From NCBI GenBank assembly GCA_963772935.1, contig CAVYZK010000002.1, forward strand, positions 186,001 to 250,000: a stretch of DNA of 64,000 bases, written 5' to 3'. Shown here piece by piece: positions 45,675 through 54,698 of this stretch. The translations under genes and the position numbers were made by a program. This stretch comes from JANNNF01 sp963772935. Its GTDB lineage: Bacteria; Pseudomonadota; Alphaproteobacteria; Rhodobacterales; Rhodobacteraceae. Each line of letters begins with the position of its first letter. Position 1 is the stretch's first letter. Below the pieces are notes generated by a model that worked only from the letters and a program-made list of their open reading frames with translations, did not search any database and was not told where the DNA came from.

Positions 45675-46043
45675 ATGACCGATCTTGACGACACCCCCGA
45701 AGACCTGCCCGAAGCCGGCCCCGAAAAGGTCAAACGCCCGCAGCAGGTGTTCACCCTTGTGGTCGAAGTGGGCCGCAAGGCGGGCGACGGGCTGCCCGAC
45801 AAGGCCACCGGGGCCGCGTTGATCATCTATGCCAGCGGCATTGATGAGGCCGAGGCCGTGCGCGAAACCGTCGCCATCCTGAAACAGGCCGACATGGCCC
45901 CGCTGGACGTGTCGGGCTATGGCACGCTGGACGAACGGCTGGCGGGCGGCGATGAGATCGACGGCGAAGAACGCACCCTGATGGACCGGGCGCTGAAGGA
46001 AAACTCGGTCGTGGTGGCGCAGATGACGCCGTTTTATGATTGA
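45675..46043 (+). CDS. Conserved hypothetical protein downstream of dapD
   Basis: A 122-residue acidic, soluble protein (TDLDDTPEDLPEAGPEKVKRP; FTLVVEVGRKAGDGLPDKATGA; SGYGTLDERLAGG). No family is recognised. It starts 22 bases after the dapD stop with GGAGG-like sequence before the ATG, so it is likely co-transcribed. Proteins of this type appear as hypothetical next to dapD in related genomes. Confidence 0.6.
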   Translation: MTDLDDTPEDLPEAGPEKVKRPQQVFTLVVEVGRKAGDGLPDKATGAALIIYASGIDEAEAVRETVAILKQADMAPLDVSGYGTLDERLAGGDEIDGEERTLMDRALKENSVVVAQMTPFYD

Positions 46044-46159
46044 GTGCTATCAGTCAATATCAGAAACTTAAAACCATTGTGCGGTGTCTGGCATAACTTG
46101 GCTGGACGACGGTGCCTGGAAAAAGAACTCGAAGGGGCGTTGCAGGCATAAGTCATGCG

Positions 46160-47108
46160 GGCTCTGTTGCACAAATCATCGTGAGGTCGAGTTTCTCCTT
46201 CCGTTGAACGGACCCATCCCCCGCGGTGAGTTTTCGGCGTTCCGAGGGCCGTGAATCGGTTCAGGATCGCCGCTCTGATCTGCAGTTCGGCGACCTGTCT
46301 GTCGAAGTCGCACGCCATGACACGTTCCCCGAGGAGCTTTGAAGCATCGCATCCCTGCCTCGACCACGCTTCGCCGGTGGTAGCCGCTCCAGCGCCGCCA
46401 GATCGTCCGGCTAAGGCGACGGGTGGCGCGAAGAACGTCATTCCTGGCCTGGGCGCCGGGTGTGTTTTCCAGCCATGGCCGATGGGCTGGTCATCGGGGA
46501 TCTGGTCCAACAGTTCCTGCAGCATGGCGCATCGCCCACTCTCCTGCCTGTGATCTCGCTAGCCCGTCTCTCCAGCGGGTCGGCATCGATACTCATATGG
46601 ACTTTGCCCTATTGCCGAGGTTTGGGAGGCCCATGTTTCTTGGCAAACCACTCCCCCTCACCTTCGGCCATGATCCCCGTGCTGTCGATCAGCAGAGGCA
46701 AGGCACCGGTGCTCTGGCGACAGGCGATGGCGACGTTCAGGCTCTTCTGGCGGTGCTACATCGTGCTGAAGTCCGGCACTGGCCAGTCCAGCCCGGCCAG
46801 TTCCAGCAGGCTTGCAACCAACCCGGTCGTCTGCCGTCGCGGCAAGCCGAACAGCGCCTCCAGCGTCAGGCAGGGTTGAATGGCCGCGTCGGTGAAGGTG
46901 GCCGAACTGCCCCGCCTGCCACTCGGTTCGCCCAGCCAGACCGTCGCCGGGTCAAACAAGATATGCAGCGCCCCACGCTGCTTCAGGGCGGCGTTGTAGG
47001 AGCACCAATTCGTCGTGCAGTAGATCGGGGGTATGGGTTTGCTGCTGCATGCCGAGTAACACCTTCGAGTCACGCACGAGAATCCCAGACGATTTGTGCA
47101 ACAGAGCC
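46160..47108 (-). mobile_element. Decayed IS5-family (IS903-group-like) insertion sequence, 949 bp
   Basis: Matched inverted ends: GGCTCTGTTGCACAAATC at 46160-46177 and its inverse GATTTGTGCAACAGAGCC at 47091-47108. The transposase lies on the minus strand. Neighbouring 9-mers (AGTCATGCG and TATGAGAGA) do not match, so no target duplication remains. It is about 100 bases shorter than a typical member, consistent with an internal deletion. It lies between the dapD region and the inositol transporter genes. Confidence 0.85.
46225..47063 (-). pseudogene. IS903-group DDE transposase remnant, multiply frameshifted
   Basis: Pieces in different frames give the expected protein order on the minus strand: TNWCSYNAALKQRGALHILFDP, then SDAAIQ-like TDAAIQPCLTLEALFGLPRRQ, LDWPVPDFSTM (stop), then RQKSLNVAIA, LLIDSTGIMAEGEGEW with a catalytic Asp, then MSIDADPLE, LLDQIPDDQPIG, and finally LLGERVMACDFDRQVAELQ. 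The stretch between DQPIG and the C-terminal part is shortened. At least three frame changes and an in-frame stop make activity impossible. Confidence 0.8.
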
Positions 47109-47382
47109 TATGAGAGATTGCCATATTGATACCGTGTGAATGCCGCATCATCGGGGATACTTGGTCCTTTAATCCGCGCAAATCGTTACAGCCGAGAGCC
47201 ATCCAGCGGATCGTCTGCTGTGCTAAGACGAGTCGAACCGACTTGCGGCAAAACCCAACCATTTCATTGCCGCAAAAAACATCTCGCACGCATAAACTTT
47301 GAAAGTACTCTCGACAGCGATCTAGCGCTTGAGCGAATTGCTGAATCTGGCAACGATAGCCCTGCATAATCGGTCTATCGCT

Positions 47383-48162
47383 TCAGACTGTTCCGCCAAG
47401 GCTGCCCTCAAGTTCTACCATCTCTTGCCCACCCGCCATCAGGTCTTGCAACGCTTCGGGGGCGATCTCGCCGCGCAGCGCGGTTCCCATCGTTTTGCCT
47501 CGGTTCAACACGGTGAACCTGTCGCCCACAGCCATCGCGTGGCGCACGTTGTGGGTGATGAAAACAACGCTTATCCCCTGTTTGCGTACTTTGTTGATGG
47601 TGGACAGCACGTTGGCGGTCTGGCGCACCCCCAGTGCCGAGGTTGGCTCGTCAAGGATCAGCACCTTTGCACCAAAGTAGACAGCGCGTGCAATCGCAAC
47701 GGTTTGACGTTCGCCTCCAGAAAGAGTGCCGACGGCCTGATCCGGGCCACGCAGGTTGATGCCCATTTTGCGCATTTCGTCCATTGTCACCCGGTTGGCA
47801 AAGTCGTGGTCAAACAACTTCATCGGGCCATACTTTCGCAGCGGTTCATTGCCCATGAAGAAGTTCCGCGCCACGGACATCAAGGGGATCATCGCAAGAT
47901 GCTGGTGTACCGTAGCTATGCCCGCCGCGATGGCATCACGCGGATCGCCAAATTGCATCGGGCGGCCTTCAAACAAAATCTCGCCCCGCGTTGGTTTGTG
48001 CACGCCAGACATGGTTTTGATGAAGGTCGATTTCCCGGCACCGTTGTCGCCCAAAAGGCAGTGACACTCGCCTGGGAAAAGCTCGACTGAGACCCCGGCG
48101 AGGGCAATCACCGGACCGAAGTGTTTCTCGATGTTCTTCATCTGAAGAATCGGGTCGGTCAT
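47383..48162 (-). CDS. Sugar/inositol ABC importer ATP-binding protein
   Basis: A 259-residue ATPase of the FrcA type with Walker A GDNGAGKST, signature LSGGERQTVAIAR and Walker B LILDEPTSALG. It energises the importer whose permease ends one base upstream. The location in a gene set for inositol breakdown makes myo-inositol the best guess for substrate. It is the last gene of its operon; the IS remnant lies 275 bases downstream. Paralogue of the ATPase at 1113-1901. Confidence 0.9.
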   Translation of the reverse strand: MTDPILQMKNIEKHFGPVIALAGVSVELFPGECHCLLGDNGAGKSTFIKTMSGVHKPTRGEILFEGRPMQFGDPRDAIAAGIATVHQHLAMIPLMSVARNFFMGNEPLRKYGPMKLFDHDFANRVTMDEMRKMGINLRGPDQAVGTLSGGERQTVAIARAVYFGAKVLILDEPTSALGVRQTANVLSTINKVRKQGISVVFITHNVRHAMAVGDRFTVLNRGKTMGTALRGEIAPEALQDLMAGGQEMVELEGSLGGTV

Positions 48163-48163
48163 C

Positions 48164-49285
48164 TTATTTCTCCCCGGTAATGATGCGGCGGATGTAGGTG
48201 TTCAAAACCACCGCAAACAGCAGGATAATCCCAAGGAAAACCCGGAACAGCGAGCTTTCCACCCCGGCAAAGAACAGACCTTGCTGCACGACGCCAAAGA
48301 TCAGCGCGCCCAAGGCCGCCCCCAGCACCGACCCATACCCCCCGGTCAGCAATGCACCACCGATCACCACAGCGATGATGGCCTCAAACTCCTTGAGCAA
48401 GCCCCGGTCTGCTCCGGCTGACCCGAACTCCATCACCTGACAGGTTGCGAACACCGTGGCGCAGAACGCGGTGAACATGAACATCCGGATTTTCACCCTG
48501 TTCACAGGCACCCCTGAATTGCGCGCCGATTCCGCATCTCCGCCCGAGGCGAAGACCCAGTTGCCAAAGCGCGTCTTGGTCAGCAGCACATGGCCAAACG
48601 CTACCAGCGCCAATGCCCAGACGATCAGCATCGGGATACCATCTACCACAGGCCGACCTGCATTCACCCCTTTGTCGAAAGTCTCGATCAGACCAATATC
48701 GCCAAACCATTGGAACAGCCCGGTCAAAATCTTTCCCCCAAACAGCGGGGCCAGCCAATCGCCCTCTGCTGCCTCGCGCACGCCACTGATGATCGTTTTG
48801 TTTACAAGGGTTTGCGGCAGGAAAATGGTGAATCCGCGCAGGATGAACAAGGTTGCAAGCGTCACGATAAAGCTGGGCAAACCTGTCCGGACGCAAATCC
48901 AGCCGTTGAGTGCACCGATTGCCAGACACATGATAAACGTGACCAGAATGGCGATCCAGATCGGCCAGCCCAGATTGACGCTGAAGATGGCGATCATCAT
49001 GCCGGCAAAGCCGATCATCGAGCCGATCGAAAGATCGAACTCGCCCGCGATCATCAACAGACAGGCGCCGACGGCGATGATCATGAATTGCGCAGAGACG
49101 ATCGACCAGTTCAACACGCCTGCGGCATTGAACATGCCCGAGTCATGCGCCGTCACCAGAAAGACGGCAAACACCAGGACGGTGCCGCAAATTCCGCCAA
49201 GTTCGGGGCTGATCAGCGCCTTTCGAAAGCGGGATCTGGATTTGACCCGCTCGTCGCTTAGGTGATTTGCTGGTGTTTCGGACAT
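48164..49285 (-). CDS. Sugar/inositol ABC importer permease
   Basis: A 373-residue RbsC/FrcC-family inner-membrane protein. The signature AGEFDLSIGSMIGFAGMMI and the C-terminal LLTGGYGSVLGAALGALIFG are clear. Between them is a long extracytoplasmic or cytoplasmic loop with EAAEGDWLAPLFGG. It is longer than usual by about 40 residues because of the N-terminal tail (SDERVKSRSRFRKALISPE). It forms the channel of the inositol-type importer. Its stop nearly touches the ATPase start. Confidence 0.9.
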   Translation of the reverse strand: MSETPANHLSDERVKSRSRFRKALISPELGGICGTVLVFAVFLVTAHDSGMFNAAGVLNWSIVSAQFMIIAVGACLLMIAGEFDLSIGSMIGFAGMMIAIFSVNLGWPIWIAILVTFIMCLAIGALNGWICVRTGLPSFIVTLATLFILRGFTIFLPQTLVNKTIISGVREAAEGDWLAPLFGGKILTGLFQWFGDIGLIETFDKGVNAGRPVVDGIPMLIVWALALVAFGHVLLTKTRFGNWVFASGGDAESARNSGVPVNRVKIRMFMFTAFCATVFATCQVMEFGSAGADRGLLKEFEAIIAVVIGGALLTGGYGSVLGAALGALIFGVVQQGLFFAGVESSLFRVFLGIILLFAVVLNTYIRRIITGEK

Positions 49286-49322
49286 CGGTTTCCCCCTCGC
49301 ACGACGGCTGAAAATAGGAATT

Positions 49323-49350
49323 GGGGCGGCAAGTGTGAACCGGCCGCCCC
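49323..49350 (-). promoter_or_regulatory. Stem-loop between binding-protein and permease genes of the inositol importer
   Basis: GGGGCGGC (49323-49330) pairs perfectly with GCCGCCCC (49343-49350) around a 12-base loop. It lies in the gap between the binding-protein stop and the permease start, the same place as the stem-loop at 48-75 of the first operon. A role in raising binding-protein mRNA level is inferred. Confidence 0.55.
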
Positions 49351-49363
49351 GCCTCGTTGGAAA

Positions 49364-50314
49364 TCAGCGGTACTCGCCCGCGAATTCCTCGATCTTGCCC
49401 AAGCCGTCTTTGGTCACAAAGCCCGGACCAGAGTTGATGTTGTTACCCGGCAGAACGCCGTACCGGTCGAAGTTGGTCAGGATGACAACTGGCAGATAGG
49501 CTTGCAGGAAGGGTTGCTGATCGATACCCCACTGGATGGTGCCGTCCTTGATCGCGGTCACGATCTCTTCACCCAGATCGAATGTGCCGAAGTATATCTG
49601 GCCAGCCATGCCGTTTTCCTTGAGCGCAGCAATGGTCGGGTCGGCCGAAACGGGGCCGAGCGTCAGGATGCCGTTTGTTCCGGGATTTGCCGACAGATAG
49701 GCCAGAACCTTGTTCTTGATTTCGGCGGGGTCTGTTCCGCTGTCGAGCATTGACGTGCCAAGCTCGACGCCCAGACCATCGGCGAAACCACGGCAGCGTT
49801 CGCCAACGGTGGGTTGCTGGATCGCGTGGTTGACGCAAACGAAGGATGTCACGCCGTCGCCCTTGGCGCGCATTCCGGCAGCGAGGCCTGCGTCATATTC
49901 GGGCTGGCCGACATACATCAAGGCACCCACTTCGCGGGCCTGTTCGGGCGTGCCGGTGTTCATGATGATCACGTCAATGCCCTGATCGACAGCGGCGCGG
50001 ATCGGCCCTTTCAGAACGTCAAAATCTGCCAGCGTGGTGATGATGCCATCCGGTTTTGACGCGGCGGCCTGATCAATCAGCCGCGCCATATCCGCAATGT
50101 CGCCGGATGGCGGATTGGTGTATTCAACCGTCACCCCCATCTGATCGCCAGCCAGTTTGATGCCGTTCTTGACGGTATTCCACCAGCTGTCGCTGTCGGG
50201 CGCATGGCTGACCAGAACATAGCGCTCGCCGTCGGCCAAGGCTTGTGTCGCAACCAGTGTCGGCGCGGCTAACAGCGCTGTTGTCATCAACAGTTTTTTC
50301 AAAAGTGAAGTCAT
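49364..50314 (-). CDS. Sugar/inositol ABC importer periplasmic binding protein
   Basis: A 316-residue periplasmic protein of the ribose-binding class (PBP1 type). The signal peptide (KKLLMTTALLAAPTLVATQALA) is followed by YVLVSHAPDSDSWWNTVKNG, DVIIMNTGTPEQ, FVCVNHAIQQPTVGERCRGF and QWGIDQQPFLQAYLPVVILT. Start 50314 has GGGAG ahead of it. Its promoter region contains the palindromic operator at 50401-50416. Specificity for inositol is inferred from the regulon, not from residues. Confidence 0.9.
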   Translation of the reverse strand: MTSLLKKLLMTTALLAAPTLVATQALADGERYVLVSHAPDSDSWWNTVKNGIKLAGDQMGVTVEYTNPPSGDIADMARLIDQAAASKPDGIITTLADFDVLKGPIRAAVDQGIDVIIMNTGTPEQAREVGALMYVGQPEYDAGLAAGMRAKGDGVTSFVCVNHAIQQPTVGERCRGFADGLGVELGTSMLDSGTDPAEIKNKVLAYLSANPGTNGILTLGPVSADPTIAALKENGMAGQIYFGTFDLGEEIVTAIKDGTIQWGIDQQPFLQAYLPVVILTNFDRYGVLPGNNINSGPGFVTKDGLGKIEEFAGEYR

Positions 50315-50400
50315 TGCTCTCTCCCTGTTACACAGATTCTGTGCCGAAAAGCCATTCTCCCCCGGCCTTCCGAATCGACTTAACCATGGGCGAGTTAATT

Positions 50401-50416
50401 TTGCAACCGGTTGCAT
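50401..50416. promoter_or_regulatory. LacI-type operator at the importer/lacI divergent promoter
   Basis: TTGCAACCGGTTGCAT, of which the inner TGCAACCGGTTGCA (50402-50415) is a perfect 14-bp palindrome centred on CCGG, as is typical for LacI-family operators. It lies between the binding-protein gene (minus) and the lacI gene (plus). The same palindrome recurs at 54699-54714. Confidence 0.8.
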
Positions 50417-50494
50417 AATGACCGCTGGAAATGCGGGGTGTTTTGGACAGAGGGCTGCGGTATAAGGCAAAAGGCTATAAGAGGATCGACATCA

Positions 50495-51508
50495 ATGGTG
50501 CCGACATTGAAAGACGTGGCTGAACGCGCAGGGGTATCACGCGCGGCTGTGTCACGCACCTTCACGCACGGAGCCTCGGTTTCAGCTAAGATGCGAAAAC
50601 TGGTGGAAAAAGCCGCAGCGGACCTTGGCTATAGCCCGAATGCGCTGGCTTCAAGCCTGACAACGGGGCGCACAAAGCTGATCGGTCTGGTATCAAACAA
50701 CTTTCATAACCCGATCTTTCTGGAGGTGTTTGATCTGTTTACCCGCGCCTTGCAGGACAAAGGGCTGCGCCCGCTTTTGGTCAATCTGACCGATGAAACC
50801 GATCCCGCAAATTCCGTGCGGCTGTTGCGGCAATATTCAGTGGACGGCGTTGTTGTTGCGTCATCGACGTTGCCGCCGGGGTTTGGCAAGGCTTTTCGGG
50901 ATGCGGGTGTGCCGGTGGTGCATGCGTTTGGCCGCGTGACCAGTGCGCCGCAGGTGCATGTTGTGGGGATCGACAACATCGAGGCGGGGCGACTGGCGGC
51001 GCGGACCCTGATGGCGCGCGGGTATCTGCGCGTCGGGTTCATGGGGGGGCCGGAAGCGGCAAGTTCGACTCAGGATCGCCTGAAAGGATTTACTTCGGAA
51101 CTTGGCCTCCGCCCCGAGATCAGCGTCAGCCAATCCTTTGCCAGCGCCTATTCCTTTGACGCAGGCCGACGCGAAATGCAGGCGCTTTTGATGGGCGACC
51201 ATGCGGAGGCCTATTTCTGCGGCGACGATGTGTTGTCGATTGGTGCGCTGTCCGCAATTCAGGATCGGCAATTATGCGTGCCACAGGACATTGGCATCAT
51301 CGGGTTGAACGATATGGAGATCGCGGGCTGGGCCAATATCAACCTGACGACGATCCGCCAACCTATTTCAGAAATCGTGCACTCATCGATAGAACTGATG
51401 TCGGCCATGCTGAATGATCCAGACCGCCTGCCAGAGGCGCGGATATTTGCCTGTCATATCGTGGAACGCGGAACCCTGCGCCCGTTGCACACAACGCGCG
51501 CAGATTGA
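50495..51508 (+). CDS. LacI-family regulator, probable repressor of the inositol regulon
   Basis: A 337-residue repressor. The N-terminal HTH is at about residues 4-25 (TLKDVAERAGVSRAAVSRTFTHG); the hinge helix follows (SPNALASSLTTGRT), then a periplasmic-binding-like ligand domain (DGVVVASSTLPPG, GIIGLNDMEIAGWANINLTTIRQP). GAGGA precedes ATG 50495; the earlier in-frame ATG at 50411 would overlap the operator. It is divergent from the importer and adjacent to catabolic genes. Both palindromes fit its family, so it likely senses inositol or an early product. Confidence 0.88.
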   Translation: MVPTLKDVAERAGVSRAAVSRTFTHGASVSAKMRKLVEKAAADLGYSPNALASSLTTGRTKLIGLVSNNFHNPIFLEVFDLFTRALQDKGLRPLLVNLTDETDPANSVRLLRQYSVDGVVVASSTLPPGFGKAFRDAGVPVVHAFGRVTSAPQVHVVGIDNIEAGRLAARTLMARGYLRVGFMGGPEAASSTQDRLKGFTSELGLRPEISVSQSFASAYSFDAGRREMQALLMGDHAEAYFCGDDVLSIGALSAIQDRQLCVPQDIGIIGLNDMEIAGWANINLTTIRQPISEIVHSSIELMSAMLNDPDRLPEARIFACHIVERGTLRPLHTTRAD

Positions 51509-51513
51509 TCCGA

Positions 51514-52647
51514 TTAGCGGAACATCGGCGGGCGCGCATCGGTCCATGCGCCATCGGATTTGGCAGATGCCACGGCCGCATGAACCGCCGCCATTGACCG
51601 CAAGCCATCGGATGCCGTCGGCAGACCGTCTCTTGTCTGGCCCCGGATGGAGTCGGCCAGATCGCAGTAGATATTGGCGACCGCCAGCGGAAAGCCCTCG
51701 GGGTGCGCGATGGACACACGCGACAGGCGCTGTGCATCGGCGTGCAGGCCGCCTTCGCCCTTTTCAATAATCTGCGTGCGCCCGTTGACCGGCGTATAGA
51801 TCAACTGGTTCGGTTGTTCAGACGCCCAGCGGAAGCCGCCGGTTTCGCCAAACACCTGAATCTCGAACCCGTGCTGCCGCCCTATCGCCACAGATGAGGT
51901 CCAAAGCCGCCCCACCGTGCCCCCCGCCATGCGGAAGTTCACCATGGCGTCATCCTCCAGCACCCGGCTGGAAATGGTCGATGCGAAATCGGCCGAAAGC
52001 CGTTCCACCGTATCGTCGCAGATGAACCCCGCCATGTGCAGCGCGTGGATGCCGCAATCGGCAAACTGCCCCGAAACCCCCGCCATCGCCGGGTCATAGC
52101 GCCAGCGCACGCGCGGATTGTCGGCATTGGCCCCGTCGCCGTGGTGGCCGTGGCTGAAGTTGGTGACCACCAGACGGATCTTGCCCAGCTCACCCGCGCG
52201 CACCATTGCGCGGGCCTGCCGCACCATCGGATAGGCGGAATAGCAGTAGTTCACCGCGCAAATTTTGCCGGTGCGTGCTGCCACGCGCACAATCTCTTCG
52301 CCTTCCTCCACCGTCATCGTCATCGGCTTTTCGCACAGCACGTTGAAGCCCGCCTCAAGGAACGCCTTGGTGATTTCAAAATGTGTGGCGTTGGGGGTGG
52401 CGACCGTCACCAGATCCACCCGGTCGTCGCGGCCCCGTTCGCCCGCCAGCATTTCTGTCCAGTCGCCATACGCCCGGTCCGCCGCGATGCCAAAGGTCTT
52501 GGCATAGTCGCGCCCTGCCTCGGGCCTGTGATCCAGCGCGCCGGCCGCAAATTCAAAATGCCCGTCGGCCAAGGCCCCCAAGCGGTGCGCCGGGCCGATC
52601 TGGCTGCCTTCGCCGCCACCAATCATGCCCCATTTCAGCTTTTTCAT
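51514..52647 (-). CDS. Gfo/Idh/MocA oxidoreductase (first of a minus-strand pair)
   Basis: A 377-residue NAD(P)-dependent enzyme. Rossmann motif GGGEGSQIGPAH near residues 10-21, the catalytic Lys in CEKPMTMT, and FADCGIHALHMAGF further on. It resembles the IolW/IolX-like or longer glucose-fructose oxidoreductase-like group rather than IolG. It ends just beyond the lacI stop (convergent, 5 bases apart) and is last of the minus-strand operon. A role on scyllo- or another inositol isomer is inferred from the operon. Confidence 0.85.
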   Translation of the reverse strand: MKKLKWGMIGGGEGSQIGPAHRLGALADGHFEFAAGALDHRPEAGRDYAKTFGIAADRAYGDWTEMLAGERGRDDRVDLVTVATPNATHFEITKAFLEAGFNVLCEKPMTMTVEEGEEIVRVAARTGKICAVNYCYSAYPMVRQARAMVRAGELGKIRLVVTNFSHGHHGDGANADNPRVRWRYDPAMAGVSGQFADCGIHALHMAGFICDDTVERLSADFASTISSRVLEDDAMVNFRMAGGTVGRLWTSSVAIGRQHGFEIQVFGETGGFRWASEQPNQLIYTPVNGRTQIIEKGEGGLHADAQRLSRVSIAHPEGFPLAVANIYCDLADSIRGQTRDGLPTASDGLRSMAAVHAAVASAKSDGAWTDARPPMFR

Positions 52648-52659
52648 ATCGGTATATCC

Positions 52660-53551
52660 TTAGAAACCAATGGATTGCAGGTATTCGCGGTTCGCGCGCG
52701 CATCGTCCAGCGGCGTGCCGGGCATGGAGGGGTCACAGTCTTGTTCCACCGTGCACCAGCCCTGAAATCCGGCGTCAAGCAAACGTTGACGGACGGCAGG
52801 AAAATCCACATCGCCCTTGCCCAGATTGCAGAAGATACCCTGCCCGCACGCTTTGTAGAAATCGGTCCGGTTGGCCACCACATCGGCCTTAACCGATGGG
52901 TCAATGTCCTTGAAGTGCATATAGGAAATACGGGCCATGTTGCGATCCATGAAGGCAATCGGATCATATCCGGCATAGGAATGGTGGCCAGTGTCAAAGC
53001 AGATTTTCAGGATGCTATCATCCACCTCGGCCAACAGGCGTTCCAGTTCCGGTTCAAAATCCATGAAACCCGCCGCATGTGCGTGGATACCGACGGTCAG
53101 GCCATAGTCTTCGCTGCCCATTTTGGCAACAGTGGCGATCCGGTCGCGAAAGGCCGTCCATTCGGCCTTGTCCATCTGTTCAGCCTCGGACGCCGCGGCC
53201 AGCGGTTGGGGCGCGGCGCGGCGAGATGCTGTCGATCAGCACCAGATGCTGCGCACCATGTGCGACCAATGCCTTGCAGGTGCGGTGCGCTGCATCCAGC
53301 ACCTCATCCCATTTGGCCGGATCGTGGAACGGGCGGAACACCACCCCGCCGATGATTTCCAGGTCACGCGCGGCCAAGGCTGGGGCAAGGATGTCCGGGT
53401 CTTCGGGCATAAAGCCGATCGGACCCAGCTCGATCCCTTTGTAACCCGCGCCCGCACATTGATCGAGCACGCTTTGCCAGCTTGGATAAGACGGGTCACT
53501 GGGAAATTCGATGCCCCACGAACATGGCGCGTTGCCGATACGAATTGTCAT
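52660..53551 (-). CDS. iolE: IolE-like inosose dehydratase (TIM barrel), frameshifted
   Basis: About 296 residues in two frames joined near 53192-53198. The first part reads IRIGNAPCSWGIEFP and GIELGPIGFMPED; before the break it reads DSISPRRAPTAGR. The second reads ASEAEQMDKAEWTAF, then VGIHAHAAGFMDFEPE with metal ligands, CFDTGHHSYAGYDP, FKDIDP and CTVEQDCDPS. One surplus base restores the frame. IolE removes water from 2-keto-myo-inositol to give the dione cleaved by IolD. ATG 53551 starts at the conserved MTIRIGNAP. Confidence 0.88.
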
Positions 53552-53570
53552 GTCGGGTCCTTTCAGGGCG

Positions 53571-54674
53571 TCAGAAGGCGGCAACGTCAGCCCAGGTTTT
53601 TGTTGTGGAAGAGGCAATCGCGGCAGCGACAATCTGGTTTACCAGCATGCCATCACGGAAGGTTGGCCAGATCGACTGGCCCTTGTGGATCGCCTCAAGG
53701 AAATCCTTCGCCTCAATGATGATCTGGTCCTGATAGCCGGTGCCATGCCCCGGCCCCTGACAGAACGGCAGGTAGTCGGGATGCGCAGGCCCGGTCAGAA
53801 TTTTGGTGAAACCGCGATTGGCCTCGGGGCCGTCAGCAAGATACAGCCACAGCGCGTTTTGATCCTCTTGATCAAAACGGATTGCACCCTTGGTGCCGGT
53901 GACCTCATAGGCATAGCCCATCTTGCGGCCCGTGGAGATGCGGCTGAAATACATCTGCCCCATCGCCCCGTTCGCAAAGCGGCACATCATCTGGGCGTGG
54001 TCGTCATTGGTGACGGTGCCGCCGGGGCGGGTGGCGTGCACCGTCTCAACCTCGGCAATCAGGCGGTCTATCGGCCCCACCAGCGCCAGCGCCGCGTTGA
54101 TCATGTGCGGGGCCAGATCGCCCATCGTGCCATTGGCCATGCCGGTGGTGCGCCAGGTCGCGGGCGATTGCGGGTCGGCCAGAAAATCCTCGGTATGCTC
54201 GCCACGAAACCACGTCACGTCCCCGATGGCCCCCGACGCGATCAGGCTGCGGGCGTGCTGGCTGGCGGGCGTGCGGATGTAGTTGAACCCCACCATGTTG
54301 ACACAGCCGCTGGCCTCAGCCGCTGCCACCATCGCGCGGCTGTCTTCAAGGGACGCGCCAAGCGGCTTTTCACAGAACACCGGCTTGCCAAGCGCAAAGG
54401 CCGCCTCGACGGCCGCGCGATGCGTGTGTTGCGGCGACGCGATGACGATGGCCTCGACCTTCGGATCACTGACCAAAGCCTGCCAATCCGCCGTCGCGCG
54501 CGCAAACCCGTAAGCCTTGCGATACGTTTCGGCGCTGTTGTCCGTTGTGGCGCAGACCATTTCCAGACGGGGCCGCAGTGCAGTGTTGAAAACCGCCCCG
54601 ACGGCCAGCATGGCCACAGCATGCGCCTTGCCCATGTAGCCGCCGCCAAGGATCCCGATCCCTATCTCTGACAT
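53571..54674 (-). CDS. Gfo/Idh/MocA oxidoreductase (second of the minus-strand pair)
   Basis: A 367-residue NAD(P)-dependent dehydrogenase. N-terminal IGILGGGYMGKAHAVAML; the catalytic motif CEKPLGASLED; GTMGDLAPHMINAAL and EVTGTKGAIRFDQED in the C-terminal part. First gene of the minus-strand operon, starting 25 bases from the palindrome at 54699-54714. ATG 54674 is used, as the in-frame start at 54704 would overlap the operator. Its exact inositol isomer or derivative is unknown. Confidence 0.85.
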   Translation of the reverse strand: MSEIGIGILGGGYMGKAHAVAMLAVGAVFNTALRPRLEMVCATTDNSAETYRKAYGFARATADWQALVSDPKVEAIVIASPQHTHRAAVEAAFALGKPVFCEKPLGASLEDSRAMVAAAEASGCVNMVGFNYIRTPASQHARSLIASGAIGDVTWFRGEHTEDFLADPQSPATWRTTGMANGTMGDLAPHMINAALALVGPIDRLIAEVETVHATRPGGTVTNDDHAQMMCRFANGAMGQMYFSRISTGRKMGYAYEVTGTKGAIRFDQEDQNALWLYLADGPEANRGFTKILTGPAHPDYLPFCQGPGHGTGYQDQIIIEAKDFLEAIHKGQSIWPTFRDGMLVNQIVAAAIASSTTKTWADVAAF

Positions 54675-54698
54675 TCTTGCATCCTGCTCACTTCTGAC

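Noticed and set aside
46034..46525. A 163-codon frame as a separate gene after the dapD unit
   Set aside because: It is composed of the C-terminal part of the IS transposase read on the minus strand and then non-coding sequence.
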